From contig PMIW01000111.1 of NCBI GenBank assembly GCA_003158365.1, positions 1 through 8,644 of the forward strand: DNA of 8,644 nucleotides. Direction: 5' to 3'. Below are positions 1-7,002 of the stretch, in pieces. The position numbers and the translations under genes are program-made. Under the pieces are notes generated by a model. The model made no database searches, was not told the origin of the DNA, and worked only from the letters and a program-made list of their open reading frames with translations. Positions within the stretch are counted from its first letter, which is position 1, and each line of letters opens with the position of its first letter. The stretch is from Ignavibacteriota bacterium (GTDB taxonomy: Bacteria; Bacteroidota; Ignavibacteria; Tepidaquicellales; Tepidaquicellaceae).

Positions 1-54
1 AGACTCCAAAGACTCCAAAGACTCAAAAGACTCAAAAGACTCTATAGACTCTAT
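1..54. repeat. 9-bp tandem repeat array, six units in three identical pairs
   Basis: Six head-to-tail 9-bp units are visible: AGACTCCAA twice, AGACTCAAA twice, then AGACTCTAT twice. The AGACTC core never changes and only the last three bases vary, in the order XXYYZZ. The array decays into ACACTA at 55-60 and may continue to the left of the window. Because the unit is a multiple of three, the plus-strand frame from base 1 stays open through the array and stops at 91-93. It would encode an Arg-Leu-x repeat, so the tail of an upstream protein cannot be excluded. The array lies about 125 bp before the transporter start codon. Confidence 0.85.
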
Positions 55-179
55 ACACTAATTTATCTTGAAATCCTCTATTATTTTAAATAATTTAAAA
101 AATATAAATGTTTAATTTTAATAATTTTAATGATATTTGAAAATTTCCTACCAATTTAATCAAAATAAATTAATTCATT

Positions 180-2234
180 ATGAGTGAACAAAAAAAATTT
201 GTGCCATTTGTGTCAGCAGGGTCTAACATGGCAGAATTTACAATCAAGGCACTGATTATAGGTCTGGTGCTATCGGTTGTGCTGGGAGCAGCGAATGCTT
301 ACCTTGGGTTGAAGGCAGGTATGACTATCGCAGCTACATATCCTGCCGCAGTGCTTGGTATGGCTTTGTTGAAAATCATGAAAGGGTCCATCCTCGAGGA
401 GAATTTTACAAGAACTGTCGGTTCAATCGGTGAATCGGTTGCCGCAGGTGCTATTTTTACATTGCCAGCTTTTTTTATCGCGGGTATCTGGAATCCTTTC
501 TTTACACCCAAACATTACATCACTGCAACGATTATTCTTATTGCAGGAGGTGTACTCGGTATAATGTTTGTTGCGTTGCTCAGAAGAGTGATGGTGGAAG
601 ATGTTGATTTGCTTTTCCCCGAATCCACGGCAGCAGCGGAAATACATAAATCAGGCCAGGGCGGCGGTGGCGGCTCGAAATTCCTTTTCGGAGCTATGGG
701 TCTTGGTGCCGTAATTCAGTTTTTGGGGCAGATAAATTTCTTTGCACTGAGCTGGGAAAAATTTTACAGTTTCTTCAATGAAGTAAAAATCCCCGGAACG
801 ATGATGAAGGCAAAAGGCGGTATGTTAATCAGTTCGCCCGGAATAAGCCCCGCATATATAGGTGTCGGATACATAATCGGTCCAAAATATGCATCGCTTA
901 ACTTCAGCGGTGGAATACTTGCGTGGGGACTTCTTGCACCGATAATTTATTATTTTGTTTCACCGTATTTAACACCCGAACTTCTGCAGTCGTGGGCGAC
1001 CTTAAAAGGCATAACCATTGAAAAAGCAAGTGATGCAGGATGGCAGATTAACCAGGTCTGGAGATTCATCGTCAGGCCTATTGCAATCGGCGGAATGCTT
1101 ATGGGTGCGGGTTACACGCTTTTCAAAATGCGTACAAGTTTAATAACAGGTTTAAAACGTTCAATCGGAGATGTTAAAAAAGCAGCTTCCGAAGGTGCGA
1201 CAGCAGTTGAAAGAACCGAAAAAGATTTACCGTTTACATGGATTATGATTGGTATAGGTTTGGTTGCAATTGCTACATTTGTAGTGACAAAATTTGCTTT
1301 CCATACGGGATATCTTCCTGCTTTTGTAGCGGCAACTGTCATGATAATTCTCGCATTTTTCTTTGCAGCTATTTCGGGTTATTTAGTTGGTATAATCGGT
1401 TCGAGCAATAATCCAATCAGCGGACTAACATTAACGGCACTGGTCGTAACGGCATTGATACTCGTATTAATCGGAGTCGATGCAACAACAGGCGGTGTTG
1501 CGGCAGTACTTGGAGTTGCGGCAATCGTCTGCGTATCGGCTGCGGTAGCGGGAGAAATGCTTCAGGATTTAAAAGCAGGACACATTCTCGGCGGTACACC
1601 ATGGAAAATGCAGGTTGGTGATATCATCGGAGTTGTAATTGCAGGTCTTGTTATGTTCTTTGTACTTAATTTGCTGAACCAGGCGGATATTGCTCAGGGT
1701 ATTCAGCAGAATTATACAGGCGGTTTCGGAAGTAAAAATCTTTCCGCTCCACAGGCAGGTCTTATGGCAATGCTTTCGAACGGCATAGTAGGCGGAGAAA
1801 TGGCGTGGCCATTGATTATAGTCGGTATGTTAATGGGACTTGCATTTATTCTCATGCAGGTAAAAAGCCCGATGCTTGTAAGCGTTGGCATGTATTTACC
1901 TCTTGAAACTACATTTGCAATTTTCATCGGCGGAATAATAAAAGGAATACTGGATATGTTAAACAAGAAAAAAGGATTCAATGAAGCTCAGAAAGTCAGA
2001 ATTGAAAACACGGGAATATTACTTGCATCCGGATTCATTGCAGGTGAAGCTTTAACAGGACTAGGATTCGCTCCGTTCAGAATTGCCGAATTCAATATTC
2101 CTTCGATATTCTCCGAGCCGCCGCTACTTATCGGTTTCTCGGTTTTAATAATCATAGCACTAATACTTATATTTGTTCCTATGAGAAATGCAGGCAAGGC
2201 TGATGAGCCGGCTCCTCCCGCAGCAGGAATGTAA
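180..2234 (+). CDS. OPT-family oligopeptide transporter
   Basis: This is a 684-residue polytopic inner-membrane protein of the prokaryotic OPT (oligopeptide transporter) family. Members import small peptides or peptide-like metal chelates, generally driven by the proton gradient; the substrate here is unknown. Hydrophobic segments run almost end to end, roughly 12-16 in all. Family-typical stretches are an NAYLGLKAGMT motif near residues 39-49, an NPISGLTLTAL motif at 411-421, LQDLKAGHILGGTPWK at 461-476, and an ENTGILLASG-type segment at 609-618. A glycine run at 159-165 sits in a soluble loop, and a charged loop spans about 317-350. The C-terminus is a short Ala/Pro-rich tail. The length is normal for the family. 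The ATG at 180 fits the conserved N-terminus, but no Shine-Dalgarno is visible in the very AT-rich leader. A terminator follows directly. The downstream peptidase genes support peptide import as the role, by inference. Confidence 0.93.
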   Translation: MSEQKKFVPFVSAGSNMAEFTIKALIIGLVLSVVLGAANAYLGLKAGMTIAATYPAAVLGMALLKIMKGSILEENFTRTVGSIGESVAAGAIFTLPAFFIAGIWNPFFTPKHYITATIILIAGGVLGIMFVALLRRVMVEDVDLLFPESTAAAEIHKSGQGGGGGSKFLFGAMGLGAVIQFLGQINFFALSWEKFYSFFNEVKIPGTMMKAKGGMLISSPGISPAYIGVGYIIGPKYASLNFSGGILAWGLLAPIIYYFVSPYLTPELLQSWATLKGITIEKASDAGWQINQVWRFIVRPIAIGGMLMGAGYTLFKMRTSLITGLKRSIGDVKKAASEGATAVERTEKDLPFTWIMIGIGLVAIATFVVTKFAFHTGYLPAFVAATVMIILAFFFAAISGYLVGIIGSSNNPISGLTLTALVVTALILVLIGVDATTGGVAAVLGVAAIVCVSAAVAGEMLQDLKAGHILGGTPWKMQVGDIIGVVIAGLVMFFVLNLLNQADIAQGIQQNYTGGFGSKNLSAPQAGLMAMLSNGIVGGEMAWPLIIVGMLMGLAFILMQVKSPMLVSVGMYLPLETTFAIFIGGIIKGILDMLNKKKGFNEAQKVRIENTGILLASGFIAGEALTGLGFAPFRIAEFNIPSIFSEPPLLIGFSVLIIIALILIFVPMRNAGKADEPAPPAAGM

Positions 2235-2244
2235 TTTTTTTATA

Positions 2245-2283
2245 GAAGGTCAAAGGTAAGACCTTTGGCCTTCATTAATTTTT
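2245..2283 (+). terminator. rho-independent terminator after the OPT gene
   Basis: A 12-bp stem pairs 2245-2256 with 2262-2273 around a 5-nt loop. It has a single U-G wobble (2250 with 2268). An interrupted T-rich tail follows at 2275-2283. It starts 11 bases after the transporter stop codon and ends just before the next gene, so it probably reduces but need not abolish read-through. Confidence 0.75.
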
Positions 2284-2295
2284 AAAGAATAAAAT

Positions 2296-2655
2296 TTGTT
2301 TAAGAAAAAAGAAGTGATAAATTTACTGGAATTGACACCTGTAAGGGAAAAAAATTTTGTTGTTCAGGAAAACGGTATCGTTACATTACTGATTCCAAAA
2401 TTTAAAAAGCAGTTTTTCCAGTCTTTAATTCCTAAAAATAAATCTAAGGATATAAAGATAAGTTTTGACGAACTCGGTTCGGCAGTCTGGAACGAAATAG
2501 ACAGTAACAAAAAGGTTGAAGAAATCGTAAAAGATTTAGGAGAGAAATTAGGGAAAAAAATTCATCCTGCAGAAGAAAGAATCACAAAATTTTTAACGCA
2601 GTTGAATTTACATAAATTTATAAGTTTTAAAGAGTTACAAAAAAATAAAAAATAA
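2296..2655 (+). CDS. PqqD-family protein (orphan, TTG start)
   Basis: This 119-residue protein resembles the PqqD/RiPP-recognition (RRE) fold. In PQQ and related pathways such domains bind a precursor peptide and present it to a radical SAM enzyme. The core at residues 56-110 has the family pattern: SFDELGSAVW (56-65), then a KKVEEIVKDL helix (72-81), then a second helix ending in KFLTQLNLHKFI. An extension of about 50 residues precedes it, with an NLLELTPVRE stretch (9-18) and a basic KFKKQF patch (35-40). A stop codon lies at 2290-2292 and the frame contains no ATG at all. Translation must therefore start at TTG 2296 or, less likely, at GTG 2314. It lies 61 bp after the OPT gene and 75 bp before pepD. 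No radical SAM enzyme or precursor peptide is visible, so its function here is open. The family call is by recognition of the motif pattern, without a search. Confidence 0.75.
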   Translation: MFKKKEVINLLELTPVREKNFVVQENGIVTLLIPKFKKQFFQSLIPKNKSKDIKISFDELGSAVWNEIDSNKKVEEIVKDLGEKLGKKIHPAEERITKFLTQLNLHKFISFKELQKNKK

Positions 2656-2662
2656 TATTATA

Positions 2663-2684
2663 TTTTCACACTATTGCGTGAAAA
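2663..2684 (+). other. small hairpin between the pqqD-like gene and pepD
   Basis: A perfect 7-bp stem, TTTTCAC with GTGAAAA, encloses an 8-nt loop and starts 8 bases after the preceding stop codon. No T-run follows, so it is not a standard terminator. It could be a weak terminator, an mRNA processing or stability element, or chance. A second, imperfect and purely AT-rich dyad lies at about 2692-2717. Confidence 0.3.
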
Positions 2685-2717
2685 GAATTGTTATTAAATT
2701 AAGTTTTTTAATTAAAT

Positions 2718-2723
2718 AAAGGA
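2718..2723 (+). promoter_or_regulatory. Shine-Dalgarno-like site of pepD
   Basis: AAAGGA lies 7 nt before the ATG at 2731. It is one of the few recognisable ribosome binding sites in this window and supports that start. Confidence 0.6.
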
Positions 2724-2730
2724 AAACAAT

Positions 2731-4197
2731 ATGGGAAATATACTGAGCGGCTTAAAGCCCGAAGCTATATGGAAACACTTTGAAGAAATGTGTGAAATTC
2801 CGCACCCTTCAAAACACGAACAAAAAATGATAGATTATGTAGTCAATTTTGCAAAAGCTAATAATCTTGAATACGAAGTTGATGAGGTTGGAAATGTTGT
2901 AATAAGAAAACCGGCCACACCAGGGATGGAAAGCAGGCAGGGTGTAATATTACAGGGACATCTTGATATGGTACCGCAGGCAAATAGCGATGCAAATCAC
3001 AATTTCGAAAAGGACCCTATTAAACCGAGAATAGACGGTGAATGGGTGAAAGCAACAGGTACAACTCTTGGTGCCGATAACGGAATCGGAGTATCGACTT
3101 CGCTTGCAATTCTTGAAGCAAAAGACATTGTTCACGGACCGATTGAAGCAATTTTTACAATCGATGAAGAAACAGGTATGACCGGGGCATTCGGATTAAA
3201 ACCGGGATTATTAAAAGGTGACATACTTATGAATCTGGATTCTGAAGATGAAGGTGAACTTTTCATTGGATGCGCCGGCGGTACAAATGCAAATGCAATA
3301 TTCAAATACAATAAAAAACCCGCTCCAAAAAAACACAATACATATAAATTAATTGTAAAGGGATTAAAAGGCGGACATTCGGGATGCGATATACATCTTG
3401 GCAGGGGAAACTCAAATAAATTACTTTTCCGTTTCTTAAGACAGGCTGAAAAGAATTTTGCAATTCGTCTGGCTGCAGTTGAAGGCGGAAACCTCAGAAA
3501 TGCTATTCCAAGAGAAGCTTTTGCGGTGTTAATGGTTCCGAAAGATAATGTAAAAGTATTTGAAGCCGCGGTGTTAGCTTATGAAGAAACAATAAAGAAA
3601 GAATTTGCCGGTGTTGAGCCCGGTTTAACTGTTTCACTCGATAAAGCTAAATCCCCGAAGAATGTATTCGACAAGTCGACGCAGAAAAATCTTATTAATG
3701 CGATATTTGTATGCCCGAACAATGTAGTACGCATGAGTGTCGATATGCCGGGACTTGTGGAAACTTCCACAAATCTTGCAATCGTAAAATCCGATGATAA
3801 AACAAAAACAATCGAAGTAAAATGCCTGCTCAGAAGTTCGGTAGATTCATCAAAAGAAGCACTCGAACAGAAGATAGAAAGCGTATTTGAACTTGCCGGT
3901 GCGGAATGCACATTCGACGGACAGTATCCGGGATGGAAACCGAATCCGAATTCCCCGATACTAACTGTAATGGTTGATTTATACGAAAAATTATTCGGCA
4001 AGAAACCCGAAATAAAAGCCATTCACGCAGGACTCGAATGCGGATTAATCGGCGGTGTATTCCCGAATCTTGATATGATTTCTTTTGGTCCGACAATCAG
4101 GTTCCCGCATTCTCCCGATGAGCAATGCAACATAGAAACAGTTCAGAAATTCTGGGATTATTTACTTGAAACCTTGAAAAATGTTCCCGTAAAATAA
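2731..4197 (+). CDS. pepD: aminoacyl-histidine dipeptidase / cytosol non-specific dipeptidase (M20C)
   Basis: This is a 488-residue cytosolic zinc dipeptidase of family M20C, which hydrolyses Xaa-His and a broad range of other dipeptides. The expected metal and catalytic residues are all present and in order: His77 and catalytic Asp79 in GHLDMVP, bridging Asp116 in LGADNGIG, Glu146-Glu147 in DEETGM (catalytic base and ligand), Asp170 in NLDSEDEGE, and His460 in the C-terminal RFPHSPDEQ. The spacing runs about three residues behind characterised Vibrio/E. coli PepD numbering through most of the chain. A GLKGGHSG motif at 211-218 marks the entry to the lid (dimerisation-like) domain. The length (about 485 in E. 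coli) is normal and the gene is intact. There is no signal peptide, which fits cytoplasmic action. The start has a good Shine-Dalgarno. It probably finishes digestion of peptides brought in by the OPT transporter upstream. Confidence 0.95.
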   Translation: MGNILSGLKPEAIWKHFEEMCEIPHPSKHEQKMIDYVVNFAKANNLEYEVDEVGNVVIRKPATPGMESRQGVILQGHLDMVPQANSDANHNFEKDPIKPRIDGEWVKATGTTLGADNGIGVSTSLAILEAKDIVHGPIEAIFTIDEETGMTGAFGLKPGLLKGDILMNLDSEDEGELFIGCAGGTNANAIFKYNKKPAPKKHNTYKLIVKGLKGGHSGCDIHLGRGNSNKLLFRFLRQAEKNFAIRLAAVEGGNLRNAIPREAFAVLMVPKDNVKVFEAAVLAYEETIKKEFAGVEPGLTVSLDKAKSPKNVFDKSTQKNLINAIFVCPNNVVRMSVDMPGLVETSTNLAIVKSDDKTKTIEVKCLLRSSVDSSKEALEQKIESVFELAGAECTFDGQYPGWKPNPNSPILTVMVDLYEKLFGKKPEIKAIHAGLECGLIGGVFPNLDMISFGPTIRFPHSPDEQCNIETVQKFWDYLLETLKNVPVK

Positions 4198-4214
4198 TAA
4201 TTAAAAATTAAAAT

Positions 4215-4253
4215 ACAGGTCAGGGAAAATTTTTTTCTGGCCTGTTTTCTTTT
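4215..4253 (+). terminator. rho-independent terminator after pepD
   Basis: A 9-bp stem pairs 4215-4223 with 4237-4245 and has one U-G wobble (4220 with 4240). G-U and A-U pairs can extend it inward, leaving only a few loop bases. It runs into TTTTCTTTT at 4245-4253. It ends only about 20 bp before the next start codon, so the peptidase gene needs read-through or a promoter overlapping the hairpin. Confidence 0.75.
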
Positions 4254-4273
4254 AAATAACTTAAAATCACAAT

Positions 4274-5959
4274 ATGAGATACTTAACAATTATTTTTATG
4301 CTTGCTATTCTTCTCTCCTCTTGTGGAAAAAAAGAGCAAATCCCCTGTGGAAATACAGATGCGGAAAAAGACTTTTCTGAATTTGTAAAAGCTCTTGAAA
4401 CTAAAACCGTACCGCTTTTCAAAGAAATGAACCTGGCATATTGGAATGCATCAATATCAGGTAAAAAAGAAGATTTTGAAAAAAATGCCGAGTTGCAAAA
4501 CAAATATGCAGCAATTTTTTCCGATAAATCTTCATTCGAAAAGTTAAAAGGTATGGGTGAAATCAAAGACCCGATTTTAAAAAGGGAATTGAAAGTTATT
4601 TTTAACCAGTTTCAGCAAAACCAGGCAGATACTGCATTAATAAATGCAGTAAATAACATGCAGAATGCAATAGAACAGAAATACGGAAACTTCAGGGCTG
4701 AAGTCGGTGCAAATAAACTGACCGATAACCAGGTTGAAGAAAAACTTACAAAGTCAACAGATTCGAAAGAACTGGAAGATGTATGGGTAGCACAAAAGAA
4801 AATAGGTAATGTTGTAGCAGATGATCTTAAGAAACTTGTTTTAAAAAGAAATGAGCTTGCAAAATCAATGGGCTTTAAAAACTATCACGATATGAGTCTT
4901 AGGGTAAACGAAGAGGACCCTGAAGAGATATCAAAATTATTCGATGAACTCGATTCACTGACAAAAGATGCATTTGCAAAAGAAAAAGAAAATATCGATA
5001 ATTATTATGCAAAAAGATACAATATTAAAAAGGAAGAATTAAAGCCGTGGCATTACCAAAACCGTTTTTTCCAGGAAGCCCCGAAGATTTACAAAGTTGA
5101 TTTCGATAAATTCTACGAAGGCAAAAAACCCGATGAAATAACAATGAAGTTTTATAAAAGCATCGGTTTGCCCATAGATGAAATGATTAAAAACAGCGAT
5201 CTTTACGAAAAACCCGGAAAGAATCAGCACGCTTACTGCACAGATATTGACAGAAATGGTGATGTGAGGGTGCTTTGCAATATAGTACCCAATGAAAAAT
5301 GGATGAATACATTGTTGCATGAATTCGGGCATTCAGTATATTCAAAGAACATAGATAAAAATCTCCCGTTCTTTTTAAGGGTAGAGGCTCAGACGTTTAC
5401 CACAGAAGCTATTGCAATGATGATGGGCAGGTTTTCAACAAGCGGAGCGTGGTTAAAAGATAACCTTGGTATAACTGAAAGCGAAGCAAAGAAAGTGTCT
5501 GATGACGGATTCAAGTCGCTCCGTCTGCAGGAGCTTGTTTTCAGCCGCTGGGCGCAGGTAATGTACCGATTTGAAAAATCTATGTACGAAAAACCAAATC
5601 AGGATTTAAACAAATTATGGTGGGATCTGGTTGAAAAATATCAGTTGCTCAAAAAACCCGAGGGCAGGAACGAACCTGACTGGGCATCGAAGATTCACAT
5701 TGCAACCGTGCCATGTTACTATCACAATTACCTTTTAGGTGAATTGCTTGCTTCACAGCTTTACTATTACATAGTGAAGAATGTAATTAAATCCGAAGAT
5801 TACAAAAATCAGAGCTTTACAGGAAAACCCGAAGTGGGCACATTTCTGAAAGATAAAGTGTTTGCACCGGGTTCGAAGTATTTCTGGAATGATATGATTG
5901 AAAAAGCAACAGGTGAAAAACTCACGGCAAAATACTATGCACAGCAATTTGTAAAATAA
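4274..5959 (+). CDS. M2-like (ACE/peptidyl-dipeptidase A type) zinc peptidase lipoprotein
   Basis: This is a 561-residue metallopeptidase of clan MA(E). Residues 1-16 form a lipoprotein signal with lipobox LSSC, which would lipidate Cys17, so the enzyme should sit in the cell envelope. The mostly helical body carries HEFGH at 349-353 (zinc ligands His349 and His353, catalytic Glu350). Glu378 in TTEAIAM lies 25 residues after the second His, close to the 24 seen in ACE. A KPWHYQNRFFQEAP segment (257-270), HAYCTDIDRNGDVRVLCNI (319-337) and KIHIATVPCYY (473-483) match bacterial M2-like peptidases. In the last of these, Lys473 and His475 resemble the ACE substrate-binding Lys-x-His. The closing ATGEKLTAKYYAQQF region is also typical. 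The related M3 family remains an alternative. The likely role is release of dipeptides from oligopeptides outside the inner membrane, feeding the OPT/PepD pathway. It starts 76 bp after pepD. No Shine-Dalgarno is visible. Confidence 0.87.
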   Translation: MRYLTIIFMLAILLSSCGKKEQIPCGNTDAEKDFSEFVKALETKTVPLFKEMNLAYWNASISGKKEDFEKNAELQNKYAAIFSDKSSFEKLKGMGEIKDPILKRELKVIFNQFQQNQADTALINAVNNMQNAIEQKYGNFRAEVGANKLTDNQVEEKLTKSTDSKELEDVWVAQKKIGNVVADDLKKLVLKRNELAKSMGFKNYHDMSLRVNEEDPEEISKLFDELDSLTKDAFAKEKENIDNYYAKRYNIKKEELKPWHYQNRFFQEAPKIYKVDFDKFYEGKKPDEITMKFYKSIGLPIDEMIKNSDLYEKPGKNQHAYCTDIDRNGDVRVLCNIVPNEKWMNTLLHEFGHSVYSKNIDKNLPFFLRVEAQTFTTEAIAMMMGRFSTSGAWLKDNLGITESEAKKVSDDGFKSLRLQELVFSRWAQVMYRFEKSMYEKPNQDLNKLWWDLVEKYQLLKKPEGRNEPDWASKIHIATVPCYYHNYLLGELLASQLYYYIVKNVIKSEDYKNQSFTGKPEVGTFLKDKVFAPGSKYFWNDMIEKATGEKLTAKYYAQQFVK

Positions 5960-5984
5960 ATATTGATTTGAATAATTATGATTT

Positions 5985-6008
5985 AATATTTACGAATATT
6001 GCTTTTTA
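5985..6008 (+). terminator. possible weak terminator after the peptidase gene
   Basis: AATATT at 5985-5990 pairs with AATATT at 5995-6000 around a TACG loop and is followed by GCTTTTTATT. The stem is AT-only and weak. The stronger hairpin at 6038-6078 may do the real work for this gene. Confidence 0.3.
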
Positions 6009-6037
6009 TTATTCATTAATAATTTTTCATTCTTAAT

Positions 6038-6078
6038 AAAAAAGTGCCACCGGTATAAATAATCGGCGGCACTTTTTT
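6038..6078 (-). terminator. bidirectional terminator between convergent genes
   Basis: A 15-position stem pairs 6038-6052 with 6064-6078 around an 11-nt loop. It has an A-run on one side and a T-run on the other, so it can terminate in both directions. The only imperfect pair (6049 with 6067) is A-C in plus-strand RNA but a G-U wobble in minus-strand RNA. It is therefore best formed in the transcript of the beta-barrel gene, whose stop codon lies 26 bp away. It also closes the plus-strand peptidase transcript. Confidence 0.8.
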
Positions 6079-6091
6079 ATTTATTAATGTT

Positions 6092-6104
6092 GGGATTAGG
6101 ATAT
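6092..6104. repeat. 13-bp inverted repeat, copy at the stop codon
   Basis: GGGATTAGGATAT is an exact reverse complement of 6858-6870. In the beta-barrel transcript this copy begins at the last base of the TAA stop codon. The match does not extend beyond 13 bp on either side. Confidence 0.8.
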
Positions 6105-6859
6105 TAGAACTTAACTCTGAAGCCTAAATTCAGCGCCAGCAGGCTTATATTTTGTTTTAACGAACTTGTGCTTGAACTTGTAATAGAGCCCGTAGTACTG
6201 GTCGGGAAATTAGAAATTTTATTTACATTATCAAACGAAGGCGTCGAGCTTATAAATTCAAGGCTGCCGACAAAATCCACAAGCCTGCCGAGAGGGTAGT
6301 GACCTCCGGCAGATATAGAATATACAAACGAAGAAGCCGATTTTTCATTTTCAGTATATTTCGAACCGTTACTTCCCGTAATTACCATCGTTGGTGTCGA
6401 AGTCTTCATTATTCCCGAGAGGAATTTAAAATCACCCACGAATTTATTAACCAAAGGATATGAATATGATAAGCCAACCATTCCGCCGACTATATCCCAG
6501 CTTCTGCCTGAAGTATTCCATACAGTCCCGGGAAAATCCGAAGAAAGTTTATTTGTTATGCTGTTAAAATTATAGCTGTTAACGGAGTAGAATAATTTCA
6601 CTCCCAAATCTACAGATTTAACAATATTAAAACCTGCATTAAGTTCCATTTTACTACCGGTATTTGCAAAACCTGCATTTACATTTGTAAGGTCTTTATC
6701 GGCAAAGTTATTCATAGGAATGCTTGGTCCTATTGCAAAACTTACGTATCCTACATCACCTTTGAGGCAATGACCTTTTGTGCAAGAATTTTCCTGTGTG
6801 AAACCGGTGGAAATTAAAAGAGTTGAAACAATAAAGAGTGTAAAAATTATTTTTTGCAT
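6104..6859 (-). CDS. outer-membrane beta-barrel protein
   Basis: This 251-residue secreted protein has a signal peptide (charged MQK, hydrophobic core to about residue 20, likely cleavage near TGFTQ). After it comes a short segment with Cys26 and Cys31, then alternating polar/hydrophobic strands with many Gly, Ser, Asn and aromatic residues. It ends in NLGFRVKF, with a C-terminal Phe as expected for insertion by the BAM machinery. A GPSIPMNNFADKDLTNVNAG stretch (44-63) is like the first strand pair of small Bacteroidota outer-membrane barrel proteins. A Ser/Thr-rich loop at 220-233 is probably surface exposed. I estimate 8 or so strands. No enzymatic or binding function can be read from it. 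The ATG at 6859 has an AGGGG Shine-Dalgarno 8 nt upstream. It stands alone on this strand, with its own candidate promoter and a strong terminator. Confidence 0.8.
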   Translation of the reverse strand: MQKIIFTLFIVSTLLISTGFTQENSCTKGHCLKGDVGYVSFAIGPSIPMNNFADKDLTNVNAGFANTGSKMELNAGFNIVKSVDLGVKLFYSVNSYNFNSITNKLSSDFPGTVWNTSGRSWDIVGGMVGLSYSYPLVNKFVGDFKFLSGIMKTSTPTMVITGSNGSKYTENEKSASSFVYSISAGGHYPLGRLVDFVGSLEFISSTPSFDNVNKISNFPTSTTGSITSSSTSSLKQNISLLALNLGFRVKF

Positions 6860-6870
6860 ATCCTAATCCC
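6858..6870. repeat. 13-bp inverted repeat, copy at the start codon
   Basis: ATATCCTAATCCC is the exact reverse complement of 6092-6104. On the coding (minus) strand it covers three Gs of the Shine-Dalgarno, the spacer, and the first two bases of the ATG of the beta-barrel gene. Confidence 0.8.
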
Positions 6871-6872
6871 CT
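6868..6872 (-). promoter_or_regulatory. Shine-Dalgarno of the beta-barrel gene
   Basis: On the minus strand AGGGG is followed by an 8-nt spacer and then ATG at 6859. It supports this start, and most of it lies inside the 13-bp inverted repeat. Confidence 0.55.
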
Positions 6873-6885
6873 GTAATTTAATTTG

Positions 6886-6916
6886 CAAAAAGATTTTCAC
6901 CATAAAACATTGCAAA
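6886..6916 (-). promoter_or_regulatory. candidate Bacteroidota-type promoter of the beta-barrel gene
   Basis: On the minus strand TTTG (6916-6913) is followed after 19 nt by TCTTTTTG (6893-6886), one mismatch from the -7 consensus TAnnTTTG. The implied transcript would start near 6879 and carry a leader of about 20 nt. Assignment is by consensus match only. Confidence 0.4.
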
Positions 6917-7002
6917 TATTAAACCAAAATAAATCTTTGTTTTTTTAATAAAAAACGGGGAAAGAAATTTTATATGTATCATAATGAGATGCCAATAAAA
7001 GT

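Noticed and set aside
1..93. Open plus-strand frame through the tandem repeat as the end of an upstream gene
   Set aside because: Any frame across a 9-bp repeat lacking stops is open, and there is no recognisable protein sequence before it in the window. It was kept only as a remark on the repeat.
111..139. Possible promoter for the OPT gene (TTTA, 17 nt, GATATTTG)
   Set aside because: Both boxes deviate from the Bacteroidota consensus and the leader is so AT-rich that such matches are expected. It is too weak to list.
656..676. Glycine-codon run in the OPT gene as a frameshift or assembly artefact
   Set aside because: The reading frame continues with typical family sequence on both sides, and a flexible glycine-rich loop is acceptable at this position.
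3579..4022. 147-codon minus-strand frame inside pepD
   Set aside because: It lies wholly within a well-conserved plus-strand gene and has no family-like features. It is a shadow frame of the coding strand.
5868..5880. GGGTTCGAA resembling a tRNA T-arm
   Set aside because: It lies inside the peptidase coding sequence, and no acceptor, D or anticodon stems can be found around it.
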